From Sneathiella sp. (GTDB lineage: Bacteria; Pseudomonadota; Alphaproteobacteria; Sneathiellales; Sneathiellaceae), in the NCBI GenBank assembly GCA_002732675.1, contig NVRR01000090.1, forward strand, positions 1 through 10,398: a DNA stretch of 10,398 nt, given 5' to 3'. The notes under the pieces are model-generated. The model did not search any database and was not told the DNA's origin. It saw only the letters and a list, made by a program, of their open reading frames with translations. Shown piece by piece: positions 1 through 6,101 of this stretch. The position numbers were made by a program, and so were the translations under genes. Position 1 is the stretch's first letter. Each line of letters begins with the position of its first letter.

Positions 1-1
1 A

Positions 2-355
2 AAGGAGCCCCTGCCCGTATCGTTATGGGATCAGGGCTGTGCATGGCGCGATACTGCCGTTGCCGCACTGGAGGCTTCGGGACGAAATTATCGCGTCGCG
101 TTTCAAAGCGGCGAAACGGCGGCGCAACGTGCCGCTATGCTGGCAGACCTTGCCATCGCCCCCTTCGCCGCGTCGCTTATTGAGGCGCCTCTCGTTAAAC
201 TCGGTCCTGAACAGAACTTACCGGAACTGGAAAGCTATCAGGTCCGGCTACTGGCAGGTGACAATATTGATGCCCCTGCCCTGGCGGTCTTTGATCATAT
301 TGTCGCCAGCTTCAAGGCATTTAAGGCCGGGGAGCTGGAATGTTTTCCCGAATAG
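2..355 (+). CDS. LysR-family transcriptional regulator, C-terminal fragment (5' end outside window)
   Basis: The reading frame is open from the left edge and ends at TAG 353-355, leaving 117 visible residues. The visible part resembles the second half of a LysR-type effector-binding domain. It has a PVSLWDQGCAWRDTAVAALE segment, in which an aromatic/Cys-Trp-Arg motif leads into a helix, then an LADLAIAPFAASLI segment typical of the 'G(L/I)G(I/V)..LP' strand-helix region, and a closing helix with DHIVASFKAF. The N-terminal winged helix-turn-helix lies outside the window, so neither its DNA target nor its effector can be inferred. It converges on the PEP-mutase-family gene with only 12 bases between the two stop codons, so the pair do not share a promoter region. 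Family assignment is by resemblance of the C-terminal domain only. Confidence 0.72.
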   Translation, partial: KEPLPVSLWDQGCAWRDTAVAALEASGRNYRVAFQSGETAAQRAAMLADLAIAPFAASLIEAPLVKLGPEQNLPELESYQVRLLAGDNIDAPALAVFDHIVASFKAFKAGELECFPE

Positions 356-367
356 AAAAACCCGGGG

Positions 368-1201
368 TCAGGAACCTGATTTTATCAGTGTGGCGACAGA
401 CCCGAACGATGCCGCGACCGTAAACGACTTAAAAGAGCCTGTATCCATAATATCCGTCGCGGCATCAATCATCGCGCCATAAGCGACGCGGGCCAAAGCA
501 GACCCGGCACTAATGCGCCGGACGCCCGCGTCCTGCAATTCTTGCAATGTCACGCCGGGCAGGCCAATACCAGCGACCACATTAACCGGCTTGGAAACCG
601 CGGAACAGATCGTCCCGATGGCCTCCAGATCCGGCAAGCCCGGTGCGTACAGAACATCGGCGCCAACGGCTTCATAGCCCTGCAGCCGCGCCAAGGTGTC
701 GTCGAGATCATGGCGGCCAAACAGGTAATTCTCCGCCCGGGCGGTGAGCATAAAAGGCCTGTCCAGGCCCCGCACGACGTCGGCGGCGGCGGCAATCCGC
801 TCAATGGCGAATTCCCGGTCATAAAGCGGATTGTCCCGATCCCCGGTCGTATCTTCGATCGTGCAACCGGCAAGGCCGATTTCGGCGGCCAGCCGCACGG
901 TGTCGGCCACATCTTCGGGCGCATCGCCATAGCCATTTTCGAGATCGGCACTCACCGGCAGGTCTGTGGCTTTGATAATATCCTCGGCATGTGACAAGGC
1001 CTCTTCCCGGCTGATATCACCGATGGCAAGCCCCTTGCCCGTGGAAAACGCATAGCCCGCGCTTGTCGTCGCCAGCGCCTTATACCCCAAAGCCGCCAGC
1101 ATTTTTGCCGACCCCACATCCCATGGATTGGGAAGAACAAAGGCTTCATTTTTTAAATGCAAGGCTTCAAATTCTTTGGCTCTGCGTCGCATATCCGACA
1201 T
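368..1201 (-). CDS. Isocitrate lyase/PEP mutase superfamily protein
   Basis: A 277-residue protein of the size expected for the PrpB/carboxyphosphonoenolpyruvate mutase branch of the superfamily. These are (beta/alpha)8-barrel enzymes that cleave or form C-C or P-C bonds next to a carboxylate, usually with Mg2+. Family signatures are visible in order: LPNPWDVGSA (residues 23-32), TTSAG (45-49, the substrate-carboxylate loop), SADLENGYGD (84-93, acidic metal-binding region with D86 and E88) and GCTIEDTTG (112-120, with E116). The K-[KR]-C-G-H active-site loop of true isocitrate and methylisocitrate lyases is absent; ENGYGD sits in that region, as in a large uncharacterised subgroup. The reaction is therefore unknown: oxaloacetate- or 2-methylisocitrate-type lyase, or phosphonate mutase, are all possible. 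The start is ATG 1201; a second ATG at codon 4 cannot be excluded because neither has a strong ribosome binding site. It appears monocistronic. Confidence 0.9.
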   Translation of the reverse strand: MSDMRRRAKEFEALHLKNEAFVLPNPWDVGSAKMLAALGYKALATTSAGYAFSTGKGLAIGDISREEALSHAEDIIKATDLPVSADLENGYGDAPEDVADTVRLAAEIGLAGCTIEDTTGDRDNPLYDREFAIERIAAAADVVRGLDRPFMLTARAENYLFGRHDLDDTLARLQGYEAVGADVLYAPGLPDLEAIGTICSAVSKPVNVVAGIGLPGVTLQELQDAGVRRISAGSALARVAYGAMIDAATDIMDTGSFKSFTVAASFGSVATLIKSGS

Positions 1202-1234
1202 TCTTTGACCGATCTATTCGTTCATGATATGTTC

Positions 1235-1263
1235 ACATTAGTAAAGAGCCTGAAAATTTTCAA
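1235..1263 (-). promoter_or_regulatory. Candidate promoter of the PEP-mutase-family gene, with a 12-bp palindrome
   Basis: Read on the minus strand, TTGAAA (1258-1263) is followed after exactly 17 bases by TAATGT (1235-1240), a plausible housekeeping -35/-10 pair about 35 bases upstream of the ATG. The -35 matches TTGACA at five of six positions but the -10 matches only three of six. A perfect 12-bp palindrome, TGAAAATTTTCA (1251-1262), overlaps the -35 and could be an operator. The rest of the 113-base gap between this gene and fliJ holds nothing else I can support. Confidence 0.35.
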
Positions 1264-1314
1264 GGAAAAAGAAATTCCGGGTAGGAGGGCGCAAATTTCG
1301 ATCTTGAAAGTCGC

Positions 1315-1740
1315 TTAACCCTGCTCGATTCTTTTTCGGCGATACATATCGATGGCGAGATCGTCCTGTTCAATTTGTGCCGTTCTATCGGCGGCAATTT
1401 TTTGCTTCTTTTCGCGCATATCCTGCACAATCTCATATTTCTTCAGTTCCTGAAAACAGTCAGCAACTTCCTCGCTCAACATATCGATTTTGCCGGCTAT
1501 CTCGGCGATACTCTGCGCGAGGTTTTCCTGCTGCTGGCGACTGGCGATAGCAAAATTGGCGTATGAGAAATTGACCTCAGGAATCTCTGCGGCAATTTGT
1601 TGTTCGCGAGCGTGGGCAAGGCCCAGTTGATCCACCTGCTGCGAAAACTCGTCACGCAAGGCTTCCATATCCGAAAGTTCCCGGCGTTTTTCGTCGAGCT
1701 TCCATTTATGCATCCGGATAAGATTGTTCAGGCCCTTCAT
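1315..1740 (-). CDS. fliJ: Flagellar export protein FliJ
   Basis: A 141-residue, highly charged and almost wholly helical protein, the size and character expected of FliJ. It contains long heptad-like stretches with many Glu, Lys, Arg and Gln (for example residues 8-40 and 60-125) consistent with the antiparallel coiled coil of the family. FliJ acts at the cytoplasmic face of the flagellar type III export gate. It inserts into the FliI hexamer in the manner of the gamma subunit of F1-ATPase, contacts FlhA, and helps recycle export chaperones. FliJ sequences diverge strongly, so the call rests on length, helical composition, the N-terminal MKGLNNLIRMHKWKLDEKR pattern (LxxLxxxxKxxxDxxR) and position. 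The start codon lies four bases after the fliI stop, so the two are translated from one transcript. No strong Shine-Dalgarno is visible, which suggests translational coupling to fliI. Confidence 0.85.
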   Translation of the reverse strand: MKGLNNLIRMHKWKLDEKRRELSDMEALRDEFSQQVDQLGLAHAREQQIAAEIPEVNFSYANFAIASRQQQENLAQSIAEIAGKIDMLSEEVADCFQELKKYEIVQDMREKKQKIAADRTAQIEQDDLAIDMYRRKRIEQG

Positions 1741-1744
1741 CTCG

Positions 1745-3076
1745 TTATACCGCCGCCATCTCTGGTTCGGTGCTCAGAATATCGGCGAGTTGCTGATAGC
1801 AATCGGCAAGACTGGTCTTTTCCTGCTTATTCTGTGTCATGAATTTCTCGATCAACGGATAAAAATGCATGGCTTCATCAACCGCCGGATCCGTGCCGGG
1901 GCGATAGGCGCCGAGGCGGATCATTTCTGCCATGTCGTCATAGATGGACAGATACTTCCGCGCCTTTGAAATAATCTGGTTTTCTTCAGCGGTATTACAG
2001 CCGGGCATGGTTCGGGAAATGGATTTGAGGACATTAACAGCCGGATAACGGCCGCGCTCGGCGATTTGCCGCTCCATCACAATATGGCCATCGAGAATAC
2101 CGCGGACGGCGTCGGCGATAGGTTCATTATGATCATCGCCCTCCACCAGCACCGTAAAGAGACCGGTAATTGTGCCTTTGCCAGCGCCGGGCCCGGCGCG
2201 TTCCAGCAATTTCGGAAGCTCGCTGAAGACAGTCGGCGTATAGCCCTTGCTCGCCGGGGGTTCGCCGCCGGAAAGCCCGATATCCCGCTGCGCCATGGCA
2301 AAGCGGGTGACACTATCCATCAGGCACAGCACGTCATTTTCCAGATCGCGGAAATATTCGGCCAGCGCCAGTGTGAGATACGCCGCCTGGCGCCGCATCA
2401 ACGCGGATTCGTCCGACGTCGCGACCACGACAACACTGCGTTTCAATCCTTCTTCGCCAAGATCGTCTTCAATAAACTCCTGAACCTCGCGCCCGCGTTC
2501 TCCGATCAGGCCGATGACATTGACATCCGCCTCGGTATTTCGGGCGAGCATGGAAAAGAGCACTGACTTGCCAACACCAGAGCCCGCAAAAATTCCCATG
2601 CGCTGGCCCCGGCAGCAGCTGACAAAGGAATTGAGAGAGCGCACGCCCAGATCTATTTTCCCCGCGACTCGCTGCCGAGTATGAGCGGGCGGCGGCGTAT
2701 TTCGGTAAGGAATACTAATTTTTCCTTGCTTTAAGGGGGGGCCGCCATCAATTGGTTCACCCATGGCATTAACCACACGGCCGAGCCAGCTTACATCGGG
2801 GCGAATGACGGGCTCTTGTTCTGCGACCTCGGCTTTGCAGCCAATGCCGATGCCTTCGAGTGCGCCAAATGGCATCAGTAACGTGCGGTCGTTCTTGAAG
2901 CCGACAGCTTCACATCTTACATAGCCGCCGCCTCGCGCCAGGATATTTACCCGGCTGCCAATGCTGAGCTGTGTCTGAATTCCGCCGATTTCTACCAGCA
3001 AACCCTGAATGGCCGCAACCCGCCCGTAATATTGCGAGGAGGATAATCTGCTGATTTCTGAAATGATGCTCTGCAC
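1745..3076 (-). CDS. fliI: Flagellum-specific ATP synthase FliI (export ATPase)
   Basis: A 443-residue protein of standard FliI length, homologous to F1-ATPase beta. It hydrolyses ATP at the base of the flagellar type III secretion apparatus to help unfold and deliver rod, hook and filament subunits. An N-terminal beta-barrel region (about residues 15-90) is followed by the nucleotide-binding core. The Walker A loop AGSGVGKS is at 164-171 (K170), the GERGRE loop carrying the catalytic glutamate (E193) at 192-197, and Walker B VLCLMD at 249-254 (D254), followed by [20 protein letters not shown], characteristic of type III ATPases. The start is a GTG at 3074-3076, chosen because a GGAG lies nine bases upstream and family N-termini align there. 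It is transcribed divergently from ctrA and is first in a fliI-fliJ pair; no FliH is seen in the window. Confidence 0.97.
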   Translation of the reverse strand: MQSIISEISRLSSSQYYGRVAAIQGLLVEIGGIQTQLSIGSRVNILARGGGYVRCEAVGFKNDRTLLMPFGALEGIGIGCKAEVAEQEPVIRPDVSWLGRVVNAMGEPIDGGPPLKQGKISIPYRNTPPPAHTRQRVAGKIDLGVRSLNSFVSCCRGQRMGIFAGSGVGKSVLFSMLARNTEADVNVIGLIGERGREVQEFIEDDLGEEGLKRSVVVVATSDESALMRRQAAYLTLALAEYFRDLENDVLCLMDSVTRFAMAQRDIGLSGGEPPASKGYTPTVFSELPKLLERAGPGAGKGTITGLFTVLVEGDDHNEPIADAVRGILDGHIVMERQIAERGRYPAVNVLKSISRTMPGCNTAEENQIISKARKYLSIYDDMAEMIRLGAYRPGTDPAVDEAMHFYPLIEKFMTQNKQEKTSLADCYQQLADILSTEPEMAAV

Positions 3077-3085
3077 GCCGAACGG

Positions 3086-3089
3086 CTCC
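3086..3089 (-). promoter_or_regulatory. Ribosome binding site of fliI (supports a GTG start)
   Basis: GGAG on the minus strand sits nine bases before GTG 3074-3076. No ATG upstream in the same frame is as well placed, so this site decides the start. Confidence 0.6.
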
Positions 3090-3144
3090 GCTATATTTAG
3101 ATGAAACGATATTCTGTTGTTGCCTGCATTGTGGACGAGACCCT

Positions 3145-3159
3145 TTAACGTTTGGTAAA
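3145..3159. promoter_or_regulatory. Degenerate CtrA-like site on the fliI side of the divergent region
   Basis: TTAA (3145-3148), seven bases, then TAAA (3156-3159): one base away from the TTAA-N7-TTAA consensus. It lies about 70 bases upstream of the fliI GTG, where an activator or repressor site would be expected. Two further TTAA tetramers (3176-3179 and 3189-3192) are separated by nine instead of seven bases and do not form a canonical pair. Binding is inferred, not shown. Confidence 0.4.
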
Positions 3160-3199
3160 GAGCCCGGGATTTAGGTTAACGAAGATAGTTAATTTTTAT

Positions 3200-3204
3200 G
3201 ATTC
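3200..3204. promoter_or_regulatory. GANTC site (potential CcrM methylation site) in the ctrA promoter region
   Basis: The pentamer GATTC matches GANTC, the target of the alphaproteobacterial cell-cycle methyltransferase CcrM. I see no other copy in 3077-3239. It lies four bases from the CtrA box at 3208-3222 and 60 bases upstream of the ctrA start. In Caulobacter a GANTC in the ctrA P1 promoter couples transcription to replication-fork passage; the same role here is an inference from position. A pentamer of this kind can occur by chance. Confidence 0.5.
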
Positions 3205-3207
3205 CCT

Positions 3208-3222
3208 TTAACCATTTGTTAA
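3208..3222. promoter_or_regulatory. CtrA box (TTAA-N7-TTAA) upstream of ctrA
   Basis: TTAA at 3208-3211 and TTAA at 3219-3222 are separated by exactly seven bases (CCATTTG), matching the CtrA consensus. The box lies 41 bases upstream of the ctrA start codon, consistent with autoregulation as known in Caulobacter. A further TTAA at 3232-3235 is nine bases beyond. The 3077-3263 gap contains five TTAA tetramers between 3176 and 3235 or just before, an unusual density that marks the region as regulatory. Confidence 0.72.
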
Positions 3223-3249
3223 GCTAAGTTGTTAATACTATGCCAGTAC

Positions 3250-3255
3250 AGGAGG
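3250..3255 (+). promoter_or_regulatory. Ribosome binding site of ctrA (decides the start)
   Basis: AGGAGG, a perfect Shine-Dalgarno, ends eight bases before ATG 3264. This rules against the in-frame ATG at 3240, which lies upstream of the site and would add eight residues (MPVQEDQL) not found at the start of CtrA proteins, which begin MRVLLIEDD. Confidence 0.9.
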
Positions 3256-3263
3256 ACCAGCTG

Positions 3264-3971
3264 ATGCGGGTATTATTGATTGAAGACGATAGTTCTATGG
3301 CCAGAGGCATCGAATTGATGCTCAGCGCCGAGGGGTTAAATGTTTACACGACGGACCTTGGTGAAGAAGGTGTGGATCTGGGTAAACTTTATGATTACGA
3401 CATTATTATTCTGGATCTGGGCTTGCCCGATATGTCCGGATATGACGTGTTGAAGAAATTACGTACCGCCAAAGTAACGACACCTATTTTGATCTTGTCC
3501 GGCATGTCCGAACCTGATGATAAAGTGAAGGGTCTGGGCTTTGGTGCCGACGATTATCTGACGAAGCCTTTCAACAAGGACGAGTTGGTGGCCCGAATTC
3601 ATGCGATTGTTCGCCGGTCGAAAGGCCATGCGCAGTCAACCATTGAAACCGGGAAATTGACGGTAAACCTTGATTCCAAATCTGTTGAGGTCAGTGGGCA
3701 ACGCCTGCATCTCACCGGTAAGGAATATGGCATGCTTGAGCTTTTAAGCCTGCGCAAGGGCACGACGCTTACCAAGGAAATGTTCCTCAATCATCTCTAT
3801 GGCGGGATGGATGAGCCGGAACTCAAGATTATTGACGTGTTTGTCTGTAAACTCCGGAAAAAGCTTGCTGCTGCAACGGCAGGCGACAACTATATCGAAA
3901 CAGTATGGGGACGCGGTTATGTCCTCCGGGACCCCGAAGTGGGCGTGCAGATACACGCACAGGCAAGTTAG
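3264..3971 (+). CDS. ctrA: Cell-cycle response regulator CtrA
   Basis: A 235-residue OmpR-type response regulator. The receiver domain (about 1-115) has the acidic pocket D8/D9, the phosphorylation aspartate D51 in [11 protein letters not shown], and K101 in LTKPF. The winged-helix DNA-binding domain (about 130-230) contains LTGKEY (150-155), then [20 protein letters not shown] and [14 protein letters not shown], blocks that are nearly invariant in CtrA and separate it from other OmpR-family members. In Caulobacter, CtrA is phosphorylated through CckA-ChpT, silences the replication origin and activates flagellar, pilus, chemotaxis and division genes. In many other alphaproteobacteria its main role is motility control, which fits the fliI-fliJ and che neighbours here. 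The extreme C-terminus reads HAQAS and lacks the terminal Ala-Ala recognised by ClpXP in Caulobacter. The start was set by AGGAGG at 3250-3255 and by family alignment. Confidence 0.97.
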   Translation: MRVLLIEDDSSMARGIELMLSAEGLNVYTTDLGEEGVDLGKLYDYDIIILDLGLPDMSGYDVLKKLRTAKVTTPILILSGMSEPDDKVKGLGFGADDYLTKPFNKDELVARIHAIVRRSKGHAQSTIETGKLTVNLDSKSVEVSGQRLHLTGKEYGMLELLSLRKGTTLTKEMFLNHLYGGMDEPELKIIDVFVCKLRKKLAAATAGDNYIETVWGRGYVLRDPEVGVQIHAQAS

Positions 3972-4008
3972 CCTTCGGCTTTTCCGGGTCTTTATCTCCC
4001 AAATAAAA

Positions 4009-4045
4009 CACCCGCGATACTGTTCTGTATCGCGGGTGCTTTTAT
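4009..4045. terminator. Strong intrinsic terminator between ctrA and tpm, probably bidirectional
   Basis: A perfect 12-bp stem pairs 4009-4020 with 4027-4038 across a six-base loop (TGTTCT). On the + strand it is followed by CTTTTAT, terminating ctrA 38 bases after its stop. On the - strand the stem is followed by TTTTATTT, so it can also terminate tpm, whose stop is at 4066. The two genes converge on it, as expected for a shared terminator. Confidence 0.9.
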
Positions 4046-4065
4046 GCGCCGAGCTCCCTCTGTCA

Positions 4066-4698
4066 TTATTGCAGAAGCCAGGCATTTTCTGTCGCGGCAC
4101 ATATTCCTTTTAATCCACCGCGCACATCCCGGCTGCCAAGAGGGGTTACCTCATAAATTTTCCCATAATATCGATTTACATCCTCGGTGCTGATTGAAAA
4201 AGGCGGGCCTTTCATCAATTCTTGGTCATAGTCAAACGTAAGAAGCAATTGCGGCGCCTTCTCCGTAACCTCAACCAGATGCCCTCTATAAAGATCGCGT
4301 ACCCCCTCTGGAAGCGCCACTAAGGCGGCCCGGTCATATATGGCATTCACCGGCCCAAGCGCCGCGCCCGTTACGTCAAAGAAGTCACCGACAAAAATAT
4401 CAATGTTGTCGGCGCTGTAGAGTTTTAGTTTCCCGGCCACGGTTATGTTTGGCTCTATCTCAAGCACTGCAAATAATTGCGTTATCGCCAATTCACTGAG
4501 TTCGGCGCCGACAACGCGGTAGCTGTTGGAAAGCAGCCAGGCTATATCCAGTGTTTTGCCGCATAATGGCACGAAGACACGACTGCCCTTTGCCAAAGAA
4601 AGCCGGTTAAAATAATTTTCCAACATATGATTGGTGGCGCTTTGGTGGAAGCCGATATTATTTTTTTCCCATTTCTGATGCCAATAATCTGCGTCCAT
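4066..4698 (-). CDS. tpm: Thiopurine S-methyltransferase (TPMT family)
   Basis: A 210-residue class I SAM-dependent methyltransferase, close to the usual bacterial TPMT length of about 215-220. Diagnostic blocks are the N-terminal DADYWHQKWEKNNIGFHQ (2-19), with the W-x(3)-W-x(5)-GFH pattern, the SAM loop RVFVPLCGKTLDIAWL (40-55), VVGAELSELAI (62-72), the acidic GDFFD (104-108), and IYDRAALVALP (120-130). Bacterial TPMTs methylate thiol, selenium or tellurium compounds and some confer tellurite or selenite tolerance; the natural substrate here is unknown. The ATG at 4698 is preceded by AAAGGA with six bases of spacing. It is transcribed divergently from a MerR-family gene, from a promoter with MerR-type geometry (4740-4770), and ends at the terminator shared with ctrA. 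Confidence 0.94.
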   Translation of the reverse strand: MDADYWHQKWEKNNIGFHQSATNHMLENYFNRLSLAKGSRVFVPLCGKTLDIAWLLSNSYRVVGAELSELAITQLFAVLEIEPNITVAGKLKLYSADNIDIFVGDFFDVTGAALGPVNAIYDRAALVALPEGVRDLYRGHLVEVTEKAPQLLLTFDYDQELMKGPPFSISTEDVNRYYGKIYEVTPLGSRDVRGGLKGICAATENAWLLQ

Positions 4699-4739
4699 AA
4701 TAAATCCTTTAAAAATTTCCTTAGCGCCGCAGCGTCAAT

Positions 4740-4770
4740 AGGTTACAAGCTCAAGTCAACTTGAGGTCAA
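4740..4770 (-). promoter_or_regulatory. MerR/SoxR-type promoter-operator driving tpm
   Basis: On the minus strand, -35 TTGACC (4765-4770) and -10 TAACCT (4740-4745) are separated by 19 bases, the long spacer typical of MerR-activated promoters. Within it is a perfect 7-bp inverted repeat with a two-base centre, CTCAAGT-CA-ACTTGAG (4750-4765). Read on the minus strand this is CCTCAAGTTGACTTGAGC, very close to the SoxR box of the E. coli soxS promoter, which from memory is CCTCAAGTTAACTTGAGG. The -10 is poor (three of six), as expected of an activator-dependent promoter. It lies 8 bases from the merR start, so the same site may also autorepress merR. Binding is inferred. Confidence 0.72.
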
Positions 4771-4777
4771 GAAGAAA

Positions 4778-5215
4778 ATGAAGCATGCTAAAATTATGGA
4801 TATTGGTGACGTTGTAAAGCGCTCCGGTCTGCCCGCGTCAACTCTTCGGTTTTACGAAGACAAAGGCCTCATTCAATCTGTCGGGCGAAACGGTTTACGC
4901 CGGTTATTTGATGCCGATATATTGGAACGACTGGCCCTTATTTCACTCGGCCGCAACGCCGGTTTCTCCCTTGACGAGATTTCCCGGATGCTCACGCCCC
5001 ATGGCCCCAGGATTGACAGGGAACTGCTTGCCGCCAAGGCAGATGAATTGGACAGGAATATTAAAATGCTGATGGCCATGCGCGACGGCCTACGCCACGC
5101 AGCGGAATGTCCGGCGCCACGTCATCTGGAATGCCCGACATTTCAGCGACTGCTTCATGTTGCCGGGAAAAAAGGTCGGCATGAGCGGCGGAAACCGGTA
5201 GGAATAGCATCGTGA
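4778..5215 (+). CDS. MerR-family transcriptional regulator
   Basis: A 145-residue protein with the MerR DNA-binding domain at about residues 7-75. The winged helix IGDVVKRSGLPASTLRFYEDKGLI (9-32) contains the near-invariant LRFYE-KGL, followed by RNGLRRLF (37-44) and the second helix pair LERLALISLGRNAGFSLDEI (49-68). A dimerisation coiled coil follows (about 80-108). The effector end carries two cysteines, C111 and C119, in ECPAPRHLEC. This is not the SoxR iron-sulfur motif (C-x2-C-x-C-x5-C) nor the MerR mercury triad, so the signal is unknown; thiol oxidation, an electrophile or a metalloid are possible. It is divergent from tpm and close to a SoxR-box-like operator, so tpm is its probable target. 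No strong ribosome binding site precedes ATG 4778 (only GAAGAAA). A later ATG at codon 7 would truncate the first strand and is less likely. Confidence 0.93.
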   Translation: MKHAKIMDIGDVVKRSGLPASTLRFYEDKGLIQSVGRNGLRRLFDADILERLALISLGRNAGFSLDEISRMLTPHGPRIDRELLAAKADELDRNIKMLMAMRDGLRHAAECPAPRHLECPTFQRLLHVAGKKGRHERRKPVGIAS

Positions 5216-5264
5216 CATAAAAAACACGCCGATTTGACGACGGGTTTGTATTATTGGATCGGGA

Positions 5265-6101
5265 TCACCCGGTCTTTGCCAGCATGCCGTTGATTGCGGA
5301 TGTATAGACGCCTCTTTGTCCCTCCACCGGCTTGAAATCGTCGCAGATCCCGAGGACTGTCTCGGCACCGCCGAGGAACAACGCGCCATCACTCGCAATA
5401 ATCTTGTGAACCTGGCTCAAAACCTTGGATTTCGTCGGCTGGTCAAAGTAAATCAGAACATTTCGGCAGAAGATCACATCGAATTTTCCAAGGTTGCTCA
5501 GATCTTCGAGCAGGTTCTTATTCTGGAATTTCACCATGGCGCGGATGGAACTGTCAATCTGCCACATTTCGCCAACCTGCTGAAAATACTTGACCATCAG
5601 CTGGATGGGCAGGCCGCGCTGGACCTCAAATTGCGAATATAGGCCGGCCTTGGATTTCTCAAGCACCTCGTCCGAAATATCGGTTGCCATGATCTCGACA
5701 CGCCAGCCCGCCATCTTGGCGGCCTCTTCTTTGAGCAGCATGGCGAGTGAATACGGTTCTTGTCCGGTCGAGCAGGCCGCATTCCATATGCGCAGGGATT
5801 TCTGGGCCCTGCGGGTTTCCAGAAGCTGCGGCAAGACGACTTCGCGAAATATATCGAAGGGCTTGTTATCGCGGAAAAAGAAGGTTTCGTTGGTTGTCAT
5901 GGCCTCGGTGATTTCGCTTAAAAGCCGTTCGTCACGATGACGACGCACTTCTTCCGCAAGATCTTCAAGGCTGTCCATACCACGGCGACGCGCCAGCGGC
6001 ACCAATCGGCTTTCCAACAGATACACCTTTTCTTCGGTAAGGACGAGACCGGATCTGGTCCGAACGATATCTCCAAAAAGCTGGAAGTCCTGGCTATTCA
6101 T
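5265..6101 (-). CDS. cheR: Chemotaxis protein methyltransferase CheR
   Basis: A 278-residue CheR. An N-terminal helical domain (about 1-75) with TEAMTTNETFFFR (65-77) leads into the SAM-binding Rossmann domain. Visible motifs are RIWNAACSTGQEPYSLAM (104-121, SAM loop), ATDIS (139-143) and FDVIFCRNVLIYF (207-219). CheR transfers methyl groups from S-adenosylmethionine to receptor glutamates, raising kinase activity and enabling adaptation in opposition to CheB. There is no extra TPR or receptor-docking extension. It is the last gene of the che operon: its ATG overlaps the cheB stop by four bases (ATGA at 6098-6101), and a strong GGGGAGG (6107-6113) lies five bases upstream. The 49 bases between its stop and the convergent merR stop contain a weak T-rich stretch on the minus strand but no convincing terminator stem. 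Confidence 0.97.
   Translation of the reverse strand: MNSQDFQLFGDIVRTRSGLVLTEEKVYLLESRLVPLARRRGMDSLEDLAEEVRRHRDERLLSEITEAMTTNETFFFRDNKPFDIFREVVLPQLLETRRAQKSLRIWNAACSTGQEPYSLAMLLKEEAAKMAGWRVEIMATDISDEVLEKSKAGLYSQFEVQRGLPIQLMVKYFQQVGEMWQIDSSIRAMVKFQNKNLLEDLSNLGKFDVIFCRNVLIYFDQPTKSKVLSQVHKIIASDGALFLGGAETVLGICDDFKPVEGQRGVYTSAINGMLAKTG

Noticed and set aside
368..381. Inverted repeat TCAGG-AA-CCTGA between the convergent LysR and PEP-mutase-family genes, possible terminator
   Set aside because: The loop would be only two bases and the stem five; the following T-rich stretch is short and lies inside coding sequence.
1281..1317. GTAGGAGGG on the + strand resembling a ribosome binding site upstream of fliJ's end
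   Set aside because: The only following start-like codon (TTG at about 1304) opens a frame of four codons, and the strand is antisense to both neighbours.
1326..1345. Shared TCTTTTTCGGCGATA stretch between fliJ (near 1329) and the CheA linker (near 10251)
   Set aside because: Short identity in two unrelated coding frames with no flanking similarity; most likely chance.
3100..3140. Possible sigma-54 promoter upstream of fliI or ctrA
   Set aside because: No GG-N10-GC core with correct spacing could be found on either strand.
3240..3263. ATG 3240 as the ctrA start
   Set aside because: The perfect AGGAGG at 3250-3255 lies downstream of it and correctly spaced for ATG 3264, which matches the MRVLLIEDD start of CtrA proteins.
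5216..5264. Terminator between cheR and merR
   Set aside because: A six-base T run is present on the minus strand, but the best stem is CCGAT/ATCGG with a loop over 20 bases; too weak to call.
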